A DNA stretch of 64,000 bases from positions 58,768,493 through 58,832,492 of the forward strand of contig NC_080575.1 in the NCBI RefSeq assembly GCF_029962835.1, given 5' to 3'. Below the pieces are notes generated by a model, which saw nothing but the letters and a program-made list of their open reading frames with translations, had not been told where the DNA came from and ran no database searches. Made by a program: the position numbers and the translations under genes. The stretch comes from Magnolia sinica. Lineage: Eukaryota > Streptophyta > Magnoliopsida > Magnoliales > Magnoliaceae. Below are positions 1 through 12,432 of the stretch, piece after piece; within the stretch, counting starts at the first letter, position 1; every line of letters begins with the position of its first letter.

Positions 1-1
1 C

Positions 2-190
2 AGGAAGGAGCAAGTATTGCGTAGCAAGGTCATTCCACTGGTGAAAGTGTTATGGATGCATCACACGGAAGAAGAGGCTACTTGGGAGACAAAAGCCGAG
101 GTTCGAAAGAACTACCCTGAGATTCTTGAGGAGTATGAAAAGGTACTAATTTCGAGGATGAAATTTTTCTTTAAGGGGAGTAGGTTGTAA
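2..190 (+). pseudogene. Ty3/gypsy chromovirus polyprotein, C-terminal chromodomain (partial)
   Basis: Last 62 codons of a retrotransposon polyprotein whose 5' part lies left of the window. The frame reads a chromodomain-like segment with PLVKVLW followed by EEATWE, the usual C-terminal targeting module of plant chromoviruses of the Tekay/Del type, which in known members binds heterochromatin and directs integration. The expected acidic ending (NFEDEIF-like) is present in a neighbouring frame near position 150-170, so a one-base frameshift has altered the final residues. The stop codon TAA (188-190) overlaps the first bases of the LTR. A purine-rich tract (about 172-184, containing aaggggag) lies just before the LTR and fits the plus-strand primer. 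Clade assignment is inference from this short piece. Confidence 0.7.
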
Positions 191-962
191 CATCTCAAAA
201 AAATCCGTACAAAGACCCAAGTACCACCTCAGGCAGAAATTACCCAGGACCAAATCCTTTAGAAATTAGGTTAATATTAGCAAGTGCTAAACTAGAGTGC
301 TTATGAAATTAGCACCAATCACTTTAAATATGATCTGTAAGACCCAAAACATGCAGAATCATTGACGCTACATTACCCTGAAATCTAGAATCTATCCTTA
401 AACTCGGTTGCTCTTGGGAGCACACCAAAACTCCGTATCGGACCTGGACCGCACGTCGAAGTCCGATTACCCCAAAACTATACAGTTATGATGGCATTAC
501 TGGACTTGACAACCCCCTCAGAAATCAAGTCCTAAATGTATCTAGAAATGCACACTTGAGCCCGGAGGGAAGAGGGTGAGAAACGTGAAAATATTTAAGA
601 ATAAAATCTGAATTTAAGTAATCTGAGTTGTGTCACTTGCGAGCCAAATATAAGGATTCAGACCGTCAGAATCTGACCCAAATACACCCTCGGGTCAGGA
701 GAAATGTCCCTCACATGTCGATGTACTTGTGGCCCTGATCGAGTGACCGTGACCGCCGAACTGAAACTGGTCCACCACGACTAATCTGTAAATCCAATCG
801 GTACGAAAACTCAGCCTGCCTAGATCCATGGTCAGGGAGCTTAAGTCCGACCGCACATGGAAAAGGGGCCACCAGAAGTGCTCTATTGGACCGAAACGGC
901 CCATATTTGGTTATAACCTAAGCATACCTTGGCCCTGGGGCCATTTCCATCAAACCTGGGCC

Positions 963-969
963 TATATAA
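963..969 (+). promoter_or_regulatory. Putative TATA box of the chromovirus LTR
   Basis: TATATAA in the context GGCCTATATAAGGACC, about 780 bp into the LTR and followed by a CT/GA-rich leader (about 1015-1060). The homologous place in the nested minus-strand LTR (around 5433-5441) has TATTTATA. Motif-based only. Confidence 0.4.
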
Positions 970-2179
970 GGACCTTAAACCCCCTCTCTCATATCCCATA
1001 CGAATTTGAGAAACCCTAGGAGAGAGAGAAGAGAAAAGAGAAAGGAAAAGAGAGAAAGTAAGAGTGAGAGTTGGAAGATCTTCCTGGGATTCGATCTCAT
1101 TGCTCCTCGGCCTTAGCTATCGCATCTACATCGCTATTCTGGCGAATTCCATTCCACTATTGGGTAAGAAAACCTAACCCTAATCCGTTTTAGGATTTCT
1201 GATAGTGTAGGTTATCAAATAGCTAACCTAATTTATCCTATAGGTTGTCAAATCTGGCGTAGACAAAGACTTAGCTTTAAACTGAGTTCGTTACAAGTCT
1301 ACCGGCGAAAGGTGCGGACTATAAACGTATAGGTTATGGTTTTCAAGGCTTTCAATGTCGGTGAATGGTTTATTATTGATGTGGGTATAATTTCACATGC
1401 AAAATATGATATTTGTATTGTATTTCTGATATATATGAACTATATTGAGATTTGTGTATTCCATGTATATGTAGAAAGTATCGAATACGTATGAAATATG
1501 AACATGTGTTTGCCATGATTAATTATCGTGTGTTTGTGCTAGTTGTATGTGTAACAACTCCTTGGCAAAAGGATTTGTCCTAATACGTGCTATCACCAAC
1601 ATACGTCATATATGTTGGAATATGTAGTCTAAGTGTTTGTAGAAATGTCTGAATGAACAAGTGTGTAATATATTGTACTTTATATGGGCATTGAGAAGAG
1701 ATTCTCAACTACCTTAACGATGTGTATGATTTCCTTCATGCAAGTTACATTCTTTGTCTGCTTAACTTAGACACTACTTATGTGTGAATTCATGTTTAAG
1801 TTGAAATCCATTAAATGCTCACATGCTTGTATGATTGGAATTGTTGATCCATTACTGCTCTGATTTGCTTGTATGAGTATCTGTTATAATTGAATGTGTT
1901 TGGGACTACGGAATAGTCCAGGCAATCGGTAATAGGTTCTACTATGGTGGCTGAGGTTGTCTCCCCACATAGGACGTGATCGATGAATCCGAGCCATACT
2001 TGGGATGTTGGCAGTGGTTAGGCCACACAGAGTGCTTACGCACTTCATGTCGATTAACTCAACGTACGCTCGTACTAATCGAGCTCGTCAAGTAACCCGA
2101 TTGACCCGATGTATGTTCACCATGTATGGACGCTACTGCTTGAATCTAAGGTACCAAACTCACCAGTGAAAACCCTTCT

Positions 2180-2500
2180 AACCCGTGGTACCTCGATCCG
2201 CTAAGACTCATGAGATGGGCATGGTGGTATGGGACACTGTGGTCAAGCTGTCGGCCTACGCTGGCGTGACGAGCCTCCCCATAGTGACCAGTGAGCAACC
2301 CAGACTCATAAGCCGAATACGATGGTATGGGACACTATATTTGAGCTGTCAGCCTAGACTGATAAGGTGACGAGCCCTTTGTAGTGACCTCGAGCGTACA
2401 CTAAGACTGCGTAGAGGCCACGAGCCCTTACGTAGCAACAAGAGTACACTAGGCCTGCACTAATAAGGTGGCGAGCCCTTTTCAACGACCTAAAACTGTA
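2180..2500 (+). repeat. Degenerate direct repeats inside chromovirus LTR (GACGAGCC units)
   Basis: Imperfect units containing GGTGACGAGCCCTTTGTAG and GTATGGGACACT recur several times between 2180 and 2500. The corresponding part of the nested solo LTR (about 3930-4215, reverse strand) carries the same units, so the repetition belongs to the LTR family. Confidence 0.6.
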
Positions 2501-3084
2501 TCATCGTATGAGATTTACTAAGATTGATGACCCTAGAATGGATCATTGTTTGAAAATTGATATAAGGGAGGTACCTTAGCTTCCCAATCTTACTGTATGA
2601 AAAGGACTAATAATAACTTGGTAATCACGCTCATGCACCACATTACATGTGCGTTTAGCGTAGCAGGTCAAGCACTGTGGGAATGTTTCATGCGTGATCG
2701 TAAGATGAAGTCGCTAAGGGAGCGTAGGCGAGGGCATGCATCATTATTCATATCATTCTTGCATTAATCACAGTACTTAGGGATGTTTGCTTGTATTACG
2801 TTATCATTACTGCTTGACTGAATTGATAACATGTTAACCTTTGCTTTATTGTTCCACTGAGTTGATCATTGACTCCCACGTTCTGGGACGGTGTTCTGAA
2901 CACCCACCAGACTCTGTCTTAGTTGCAGATGATGATGCAACTCAGGAGGCGGAGCCTGATTTCTATGATGATCAGGACGAGTTCTCTTATATGCAGTTCT
3001 CCGGGGGTTTTACTTAGGCCATCCGAATCGATGGGGACACAGGATTTATTTTTGGTAGTTGAACTATTTGAAACTATGACATGT

Positions 3085-6000
3085 TGTAACGCCCTGAAAT
3101 TCGGGGGTCGAGCATAACTTAGCTCCCGAGTTCCAAAACATCACTTATGCAACATAATTAATGAGAGATGTATGTTGACTGTATTAGTGCATAAAACATG
3201 GAATAGATTAAGCCAAAACACAGATATGATTCAGGGACAAGTGAATAAAGCAAGCGGAAGACTTATAGGAAAATATGTGTACAAGTGTAAATCCTTGAAT
3301 TACATATACAAGCCAGATCGTAGGAAAGTGTTATGTAACAAAATCCGAGTATAAATTACATCATTTCAGTTCCAAAAATATAAGCCCAGAGATCCCGTGC
3401 AACAAACCGAGGCTCGCTAGAACCCGTCTGAAAACTGCATATAGGAGAAGGCAGCCTCGTCGTCATCCAGCTCCCGCTCTGCCTCAGACGTCGCATCCAC
3501 ATCTGCAACATCAGAGCCTAAGACAGAGTCTGGTGGGTGTGTAACACCGCCCCAGAAACGTGGGAGTGAGTGATCAACTCAGTGGAACAATAAGGCACTG
3601 GTTAACATGTTATCAGTTCAATCAAACAGTAATGATAAAGCAGAACAATTAAATAAATCCTAAGTACTCTTGTTAATGCAAGTATGAATGCGGTATGATG
3701 CGTGCCCTCACCCGTACACTCTCAGCGTCTTCATCTTACGTTACGCATGACATCGCCTCAAAGTGTGCCACATCTACAAAGCACATGCAAATGCGGTGCA
3801 TGGATATGATTACCAAGTTGTTATTAGTCCATTTCACACAACAGGATTGGGAAGCTAAGATACCTTCCTCATATCACCATCCAAACAGTGATCCATACTA
3901 GGGTCGTCAATCCTAGACATCTCATACGATCATATAGTTGAGGTCGTAGCAAAGGGCTCGTCACCAATCAATGCACGCCTTTCATGCCTTTACTACCACA
4001 GATCGGCTCGTCACCTCCTTGCGGTATCCAGGTATGCTCGAGGTCACTACAAAGGGCTCGTCACCAATCAATGTAGGCCGACAGCACGAATATAGTGTCT
4101 CATACCACCATAATCGGCTCACGAGTTTAGTTGCTCACTGGTCACTACGGGGAGGCTCGTCACCCCAGCGTAGGCCGACAGCTCGACCACGGTGTCCCAT
4201 ACCACCATGTCCGGCTCATGAGTCTTAGCGGATCAAGTACCATAGTTAATAGGATGTCACTGGTAAGTTTGGTACCCTAGATTCAAGCAGTAACGTCCAT
4301 ACATGGTTAACATACATCAGACAATCGGGTTATTTGACGAACTCGACTAGCACGAGCGCACGTTGAGTTGAGCGACATAGAGTGCGCAAACACTCCGCGT
4401 GGCCAAACCACTGCCGACAACTCTAATACGACTCGGGTTCGTCTAATACGTCCTACGTGGCGAAAGCAATCTCAACCACGAATATAGAGTCGATTACCGA
4501 TTTCCTGGACTAAGGCATAGTCCCAAACACTTTACACTACTACAGATATTCATATGGAATGTAAGACAGTAATGAAACAACAACTCAAATCATGGTACAC
4601 CAGCACTTGAAGAATATCAACTTAACATAAATGTAAGCATAGGTAATGCTTGAATTTAAATAACTTGGAATGTAACTGCATAAAGGAAATCATCGCATCA
4701 ATAGGAGTATTGAGAATCACTTCTCAACGCCCACAATTAGTGTAATCAGTTACACTTAGATCATTCATGCATTTCTACCAACACTTAGCATACATGGAAC
4801 AACATACATGGCGTATGTTGGAATACATGCACTTAGACAATTCCTTTTACCAAGGAGTCGTCATACATGCATCTAGCATACATACAGGACAAATAATCAT
4901 GGCAAACACAAGTGCGTATTTTATACGTATACGGTACTTTATAAATACACTTAGAATACACAAATCTCAATATAGTACATGTATATCAGGAAAGCAATGT
5001 AAATATAACATTTGGCATGTGAAATCTCATCCATAACGAGAACAAATCACTAACTGGGATTGAAAGCCTTGAAAACCATAACCTATACACTTAAAGTCCG
5101 CACCTTAAGCAAAGAATGAACCACCGAACTGATTTAGACGAGTTGTCTTCGTCAACGGCGCTAGAATACCCTAAAATAAGGATAGAAATGAGATACAACA
5201 ACACCAAGACTAATCTAAGCTCTAACACAGGTTAGGGTTAGGTTAACTTACCCCAAAAGAACTCAGAATCGTCGGGAGAACGATTCAAAGTGAAGGTTCA
5301 AAGATGAAGATGAACAAGGAGGAATCCAAGGTGATTCACCAACTTATCTCTCTCACTTTCTCTCTCTTTTCCACTTTCTTTCCAAGCTAGGGTTAGAGAA
5401 AATCGTATGGAAAAGAGGGCTAGGGTTTAAGGACTATAAATAGGCCTATTCTTGATGAAAATAACCCTAGGGACAAGGTATACTTAGGTTATAACCAAAG
5501 TAAGCCTTTCTCGATCTAACGAAGCACTTCTGGTGGGCCTATAACCACGAAAGGTCGGACTTAAGCTCCTTGACCATGGATCTAGGTCAAGCAGAGTTTT
5601 CATACCGACTAGCTCTTCAGATCAGCCGTGGCGGACCACACTCAATTCAACGGTCACGGAAACTCGATCAGGTCCACAAGCACTAGGATATGCCTGGGCC
5701 AACTATCCTGATCAGAGGGTGAAATTGGGTCAGAATCCAACGGTCAGATAGCTTAAAATCGTCGCGCAAGCGACACGACTCAGATTTCAATAAAAGCTTA
5801 ATAAATTCCAACCGTTCTCACACTCTTCACTCCGAGCTCAAGCAAATCGATCCAGAACATCACATGGACTTGATTTTTGAGGTGATAGTCAAGCCCAACT
5901 CGGTGACCGCAACAGCCTAAGATCATCGCCATCGGACTTTCGACGCGCGGTCCAGGTCCGATCCAGATCTTCCAAAAATTCCCCAGAACAACTGGATTTA

Positions 6001-6175
6001 GCGATGGATCCCAGATTTCAGAGTAACGTAGCGCTCACTAATCTACACGATTAGAGCCATGCAGATACAATTTAAAGTGATTGATGCGGATTTCACAAGC
6101 AATCGAGTAAAGCGCTAATTACCCCAAAACAACTACTTAAAGAAAGATTAGCACAAAAATTCCAAGGTCGTTACA
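3085..6175 (-). mobile_element. Solo LTR (3091 bp) of the same chromovirus family, nested
   Basis: Read on the minus strand it starts TGTAACGACC (at 6175) and ends GGGCGTTACA (at 3085). It is flanked by a perfect 5-bp target duplication, catgt, at 3080-3084 and 6176-6180. No internal coding region is present, so it is a solo LTR left by LTR-LTR recombination. It aligns end to end with the host LTR 186-6441 but with many differences, so the two come from clearly diverged copies. Short open frames inside (for example 3695-3901, 3971-4228, 4767-5036) are chance frames. Confidence 0.93.
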
Positions 6176-7139
6176 CATGTATATGATGACTCAGTGATGT
6201 ATTCATACTCTGAAGACCAATCATGATCTTTTGGTTCATATAGTTTATATATATTTTTCCAATCTTCCGCTTGCGTTATATGAATTGATCTGGAGTATGA
6301 ATTACTGTTTTGGTATAATCTCACTCATGATTAATGCACTAACCCAGACAATATTTAATCATCATTAAATATGTTGCATAAGTGATGCGTTGGAACTCGG
6401 GAGTTGGACTTTACTCTACCCCCAATTTTCAGGGCGTTACATACACTCCAAACCAGATTGTCTCCCCATCGCGCGCAACAAGGTGAGTGGAAAATACCTC
6501 ACTATCAACCTACCAATATCGGGCCCAGCTCATCGATAGTGGTCCCATTCCTCGAGCTAGTCAGACTCAGCCTAGCATTGCCCCCTCCTCTCTGGCAGGT
6601 AAGGTCATACCCCCTTCCAACCGACCACGATACAATGGGAGATGCGGCTTAACGGTATACGGCCCTCATGCGCTCATGCATCTACTCGGTCTAGACGTTG
6701 GAGCAGCCTCTGGAACCAAGAGGGCTCTGGGACTTTCACGTAGGGATATCTATAGCACCCCATGTATAACAGATTTTTGGTGTCCCATCTGGCGATCCAC
6801 GATATGCATGTGGAGGCTACGGCCCTGATGTCGCTAGGGCGTACTGTAATCACAGCACACAATGCAAGATGCATGAGTCATACAATCCAATCATGCATCA
6901 ATCCTGTGCATACCGTGCACTCATGTGAGACAATCTCCGCCTATTAGGGAGTCTCATAACAACCGGCAGTATGGCATATGCAATAGTCAATCATATCTCA
7001 TAATAAACATACAAATGATGCATATGGGTATGTATCATGATGCTATGTTATCACATACTCATAATCAGTATTAACAACTGGCATCGACAATCGACCTCGA
7101 TAATGTAGACATTTAACTAACATTGCCCCCAAGGAATGG

Positions 7140-8720
7140 CCCTATTTATAGCCTAACATATAGTGGACCCATGACCTCACACAAGGGCCAAATATACAAC
7201 ACCATGGGCCTCACTCAAGAGCTTAATACACATCACAATGGGCCTTTCACATGGGCCTAACATATATCACGATGGGCTCCATCGCCTGGCCCTCAAATGC
7301 ATCACAATGGGCCTCATCACATAGGCCTCATATACATCACATTGGGCCTTAAACACGGGCTGAATATACATCACAATGAGCCTCAAATACGGGCCGCACA
7401 AACATCACATTGGGCCTCAAACATGGGCCGAATACACATCACAATGGGCCTCAAATACAGGCCGCAATGTATTTCATTAAGCCGCGATAATCGGAATCAG
7501 AATTGACAATTGGAATTGGTATCGACAATCGGAATCAGCCTCGATAATCGGCCTCAACAATCAGAATTGAAATCGGCCTCAACAATCGGCTTCGACAATC
7601 AGAATTAACAATCGGAATCGGCCTCGATAATCGGAATCGGCCTCGACAATTAAAATCGGAATCGGCGTCAACAACCGGCCTCAACAATCAGCCTCAACAA
7701 TCGAAATCAGAATCGGCCTCAACAATTGGCCTTGACAATCGGAATCGGCCTCGATAATCGGCCTCAACAATTGGAATCAGAATCGGTCTTGACAATCGAA
7801 ATCAGAATCGGCCTCAATAATCAGCCTCGATAATCAAAATTGGCCTTGGCAATCGGAATCGGCCTCCACAATCAGAATTGGCCTAGATAATCGGAATTGG
7901 TCTCGACAATCAGAATCAGAATCGACAATCAGAATCGGCCTTGATAATTAGCCTCAACAATCGGAATCGGAATCGGCCTCAACAATCGGCCTCGACAATC
8001 GAAATCGGCCTCAACAATCTGCCTCGACAATCGAAATCGGCATCAACAATCGGAATCGATAATCGACCTAACAAAGGGCCTAAGAGAAGGTCACGATATG
8101 GACATTTAACCATCATCGCCCATCAATGTGGACATTTAACCAACATCGCTCCAAGCAGTGACCATCATAAACATCATTACATACATCATGGTGGAATCTT
8201 ACATCATAATAGGCCTCATAAACATCACATTCAGCCCACACAAAGGCCTCGCATACGTCTCATTAGGCCCACTCATGGTCCTTATATCATTACATTGGGC
8301 CTCAACCCATGGGCCTCAAATACGTCTCAATGGGTCTCATATACATCAAGTGGGCCGCATCATGTGGGCCGCTCCAATGGGCCAACATGCATTAAATGGG
8401 CTACATCATATGGGTCGTACCAATGAGCCCATATACATCAAGTGGCCACATCAACGGGCTGCACCAATGGGCCTCATATACATCAACTGGGTCGCATCAT
8501 GTGGGCCTTAAATACATCAAATGGGCCACATCATGTGGGTCTCAAATACATCAAATGGGCCGCACCAATGTGGGCCTAATACATATCACAATGGGCCTTA
8601 CCCATATGCCAAGGATACATCATAATGGGCCTTGCCCATAGGCCTCAAATATACATCATGATGGGCTTCATGGATGGGCCACACCATTGGGCCTCAAGTG
8701 GGCTTGGGCCACACCAAAAA
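7140..8720 (-). repeat. Tandem array of GGCC-CATTGTGATGTAT units in giant LTR
   Basis: Long run of imperfect 20-30-bp units; on the plus strand each is close to ACATCACAATGGGCCTCA, with variants ACATCAAATGGGCC and CATCATGTGGGCC. A different array (7480-8075) sits in the middle. Open frames through it (7941-8426, 8158-8511) translate to repetitive low-complexity peptides and are not genes. Confidence 0.8.
7480..8075 (-). repeat. Array of CCTCGACAATCGGAATCGG units
   Basis: About 590 bp of short, shuffled 9-12-bp modules (CCTCGACAATCGG, AATCGGAATCGG, CAACAATCGG). The homologous segment of the other giant LTR (about 20560-20650) has only around 90 bp of these modules, showing strong expansion or contraction between copies. 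Confidence 0.8.
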
Positions 8721-9009
8721 ACATTTCAATAGTTATAGGCGTAACATGTGTATCACTATACACTATCATTCCATGGGACACATGGCCTACTAACGATGAT
8801 TAGCATTGTCCAAACATTGTCCAGGTAAATCAGCACCATCCAAACATTTCCCATGTAAATCAGCACTGTCCAACCATTATCCACGTAAATCAGCACCGTT
8901 CAACCATTAGACAGCATCATCCAAACATTGTCCAGCACTGTCCAGCATAATCTGGACGGTGTGGATTATAATAAATAAATCAAGGTGGGTCCCACATAGG
9001 GCCACCATA

Positions 9010-9050
9010 ATATAATATTATATATGTGTGTGTATATATATATTATATAA
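9010..9050. repeat. TG/TA microsatellite
   Basis: Mixed (TA)n and (TG)n tract inside the giant LTR. A second similar tract lies at 9421-9480. Confidence 0.8.
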
Positions 9051-10262
9051 AAAAATACATCCACGTACACGTGGTGGGTCCCATGTGAAATTTAGATCTA
9101 TCCCATTCTCCCTGTAATACCATGAGAGAAAATAATAATAAAATAATAAAAGGAAAACGTCTTTTAATGTTTGGATGGTGTGAGTATATCTCACATACAT
9201 CAGGTGGCCACCCACCATCCAGATGATGGACGGCTGGTATAAAACACATAACATCAAGGTGGCTCACGTCCCACGATCTAGACAGACTGGATATAACACA
9301 TATCGTGGTGGGCTCACGGATGCACGATGTGGATGAGGCACGTACCTCACGTGATGTCCACTTATGGACAGTAGACACATCAGGTGGGTCCCACGCGGGG
9401 CCCACCATATAACATTATTTTATAATATATATTATATTATTAGTATATTATATATATATATATATGTGTGTGTTTTATATTACAAAAACCCAGCGTCCAG
9501 GCCACCTGGACGGTTAGCCTAGATATGAAGCACGTGCATCCTGGTGGGCCACACCGTCCAGGTGGATGTTGTAGATAAAACACATACATAAAGGATGGCC
9601 CCACGTATAGGGTGCACACGTCACCAAGGTGGCCCCATATGCTAATGGATGGACGGTTGAATATAACACTTACCTCATGCTGGTGGAGTCCTGCACGGAT
9701 GGACAGTTAGGATCGTTGCTGGCCCGACGTGTGGGTGCCGCACATGCATTCCAATGGACCCCATAATGTACGGCTGGGATATAACACATATCTCATGTGG
9801 GCCCCATGCTTGCTGATGGTAATCCAGCAACAGATGGATGGTCTTGATATAACAACACATGCATCACGGTGCAACCCACATGATGGACGGCTGGAGAATC
9901 CATAGCTTCAAGGTGGGCCGCTAAAACATACATCATGGTGGCCCACGACCACGTCCAAACCACTGGACGGTCTGGATGAAACAGATGGACAACGTGGGTA
10001 TAAAACATATACATCAGTGTGGCCACGCACCATCCAAACAGTCCAACACCGTCCAGATGTTCTGGACGGTGTGGAGAAAGGCATACATCAAGGTGGATCC
10101 ACGTGGTGGTCCACCACTGCTTGGATCAACTGATATTTATATTTTTTTACTTCATCTAGGCCCATCCAAATGGACGGTCAGCGAGGTGGGTCTCGCAATC
10201 AGATGGTGTGGATCAAACTCATCATAGTGGGCCACACAAACACACATCGTACAAAAATGCAA

Positions 10263-10282
10263 AAGAGAGAGAGAGAGAGAGA
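10263..10282. repeat. (GA)n microsatellite
   Basis: Run of GA dinucleotides in the leader-like part of the minus-strand giant LTR; further GA-rich stretches occur at 10590-10650. The matching CT-rich run in the plus-oriented copy is at about 18300-18335. Confidence 0.8.
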
Positions 10283-11069
10283 AATAGAGAAAAAGAGAGA
10301 AAACGGTGGAAATGGGAGGGAGACCCTGCCACTATGGGCCCTCCCTATACATGCATCCATCAAGATGGGTCCCACCATATGAGGGCCCTCAAATCATAAT
10401 AAAAATAATTACAAAAATCATAAAATCATCCACCATTCGATCTTCTTGGTCCGATGGAATCCCTAGCTCCTTGGCTTCGACTTTGACGGAGGATGATGAA
10501 GTTTGGAGGGTTAGGATGAAAGATGTGGAGGTAGGAAGATGGGCCACACCAAGCTCTTCTCATGAAGAGCTTGGAGGGTTGGGTTGCTTGGAGAATGAGA
10601 GAGAGAGAGAGGTTGAGAGAGAGAAGTTGTAAGAGAGAGAGAGATGGTGAGTGATGGGGTGTGATGTGTACTTGACATGTAAGGGATGGGTTGCTTTGAC
10701 TTTGGGGTTGCTTTGGTAAGGGAGTGATGGGATATATACTTGACCTTTGATGTGTACTTGATTGATAGGATGTGATGTGATTGATTTGAAAGATTATCTT
10801 GGGTTTGCAAATGCGCGGCGTTTTTCTCGAACTGAACGCGGGCCCACATCTCCTGGCCCGAGTATCGCCTCGGCCCGAGAGACACGACGTCGGAACCGCA
10901 GTGAAGCACGGTCGCAAGGGTACAAGTTTCAAGTCGATCCGACTCTAATATATGAGACACGACTCAAGATCGCGTGCAAATGCCGATAACAGATCGCGGG
11001 TCGTCGGAATTCAACCGGGAGGACCACGGAAGCCTACGGAACGGTACGGGCTAGGATACAAATCTTACA

Positions 11070-11732
11070 CGACTGGTCCTAGCAAAACCAATTTTCAAAT
11101 TTTCTAGCGTGATCAGATAAAATAGACCCTCGACTGGTAGAGTGGCTCACTCGACTAGTCGAGTGAATAAAAATCGCGTTGCTAGAATTTGAGTCGAGTC
11201 ACACTCGACTGGTCGAGGACCTACCAGAAAATTTTGAAATTTTGAATTTAAATCTGGACTGGTTGAGAAAAATCCTAGACAGGTCGAGCCAGTGCCTGGA
11301 CTAGTCGAACCAAGACTAGGACTAGTCGAAGTAAAGCCTAAATTAAGTACAATGACCCAAATTAAACACGCAATGTTAATAACCTAATCCTAAGGTCTTT
11401 CTAGGGTCATGTATACTTTAAATGTGAGAATTGAAATTGAACCATCGGTCGCTTCTGTAGATAGGACACTGTGAAGCACATGAAGCTTGACCTTGAATTC
11501 TTGAACTTGTGTCTTAAGACTTGAGCAAAAGTACTTGAGCATGTTCTTGTGACTTGAGCTTGAAGTAGTGTACTTGATCTTGAGCTTTAACATAAGCTTG
11601 AACTTTAAGCTTGAGGATTGAAGTAATGATGCACTTGAGCTTAAATACCTCGACTTGATGAACTTCAACTAGTTGTTGTAGTTGAATATGCGTACTTGTA
11701 GCACATATAACGTTGATGTAGATAACACCATG
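11070..11732. repeat. Unassigned segment with TCGACTAGTCGA motif cluster
   Basis: This stretch lies between the giant LTR and the recognisable Athila 3' LTR. At 11110-11335 it holds repeated self-complementary motifs of the type CTCGACTAGTCGAG and CGACTGGTCGAG. The rest (11390-11700) is rich in CTTGAGCTTGAA-like units. The 5' LTR of the same Athila element has different sequence at the equivalent place, so this is either a divergent or chimeric part of the LTR or the remnant of another element. No gene is visible. Confidence 0.5.
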
Positions 11733-12432
11733 CTCATCTCACAGGAGGATCAAAAATTAAACCTAAACAACTGATAACATGCATTCACCATTCTTCTCAT
11801 CATTAAAACAATCAATCATCATAACTATAAAAATATTAAACTAATGTGCTTCCCTTCTAGCTTAGACTAGAGGGAACTTAGAAAAACATAACTATAATAG
11901 AGAAAGAAAGTAACAAGAAAGAATAAATATTTAAAATATTGTAAAGAAAAATAAATTAAAACTATAAAACTCTCTAAAAACCATAGATCTTGCTTTGGAA
12001 TGCCTTGAATGATGCTTAGGAATGTCATGGGAAGCCCTATTTATAAGTGGGGAACTCCATCTTCCGTACCAAGTTGGAAAACTCTAAAAACCACCTCAAA
12101 TTTATGCAATTTGCTAAAATAGAATTCAAAATATATTTTTTCAGGATAATTTTAGAATTCCTTTTCTTCACTTCAAATCTTTGATTCTCTTCATTCCTCA
12201 CTTGATTTTCTTGGATATTTGGCATGTGAATTCTTTAATCTTGGTCTCCTAAGATCTATCTCCTGCCATGGTAATTCTTAAGCATCAAATCCATGCTTTT
12301 TGCACCCTTTTCAATCTAAGCTCTTAAATTCACCTTGTAACACAAACATGAGTAAAATAGAACAAGTTGATTAATGTTCATAAAACCAAGATAAAAATGG
12401 GGGAAATTATGCAATATTTGAGTCTCAATACA
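11733..12432 (-). repeat. Athila 3' LTR remnant
   Basis: Aligns with 25181-25903 of the 5' LTR (shared CTTCCCTTCTAGCTT, TGGAAAACTCTA and TTATGCAATATTTGAGTC blocks). It ends CAATACA next to cccccc; on the minus strand this is a polypurine tract GGTGGGGGG followed by TGTATTGAGACTC. Homology to the 5' copy stops at about 11733, so roughly 520 bp of the LTR are missing or replaced. Confidence 0.8.

Larger units (their letters stand above)
186..6441 (+). mobile_element. 3' LTR of Tekay/Del-like chromovirus, split by a solo LTR
   Basis: The LTR begins TGTAACATC directly after the polypurine tract and ends GGGCGTTACA, a proper TG...CA pair. Removing the nested insertion and one target copy (3085-6180) leaves about 3160 bp. 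Its identity as an LTR is supported by the internal comparison: 186-3084 plus 6181-6441 aligns along its whole length with the reverse complement of 3085-6175. The 5' LTR and most of the internal region are outside the window. The sequence right of 6441 is the interrupted giant LTR, so this element is itself nested. No long open frame is present inside. Confidence 0.85.
6442..11069 (-). mobile_element. Giant LTR of a Ty3/gypsy family (partial, minus orientation)
   Basis: The reverse complement begins TGTAAGATTTGTATCC at 11069 and matches the plus-strand solo LTR 17906-22765 along most of its length, with the homology running out at about 21735 of that copy. The match is cut at 6442 because the chromovirus inserted there; the rest of this LTR should lie left of the window beyond that element. 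This copy is longer than the matching part of the other (about 4.6 versus 3.8 kb), mainly because of expanded internal arrays. The flank after 11069 is cgact, the expected target-duplication sequence, but the partner is outside the window. Confidence 0.85.

Noticed and set aside
3085-6441. A single DNA transposon with long terminal inverted repeats (matching ends at 3085-3350 and 6180-6441)
   Set aside because: The inverted ends are explained by one LTR nested in opposite orientation inside another; the catgt duplication and collinear homology outside fit this better.
7941-8511. Open frames of 161 and 117 aa on the plus strand
   Set aside because: They translate short tandem repeats of the giant LTR; composition is repetitive and no domain is present.
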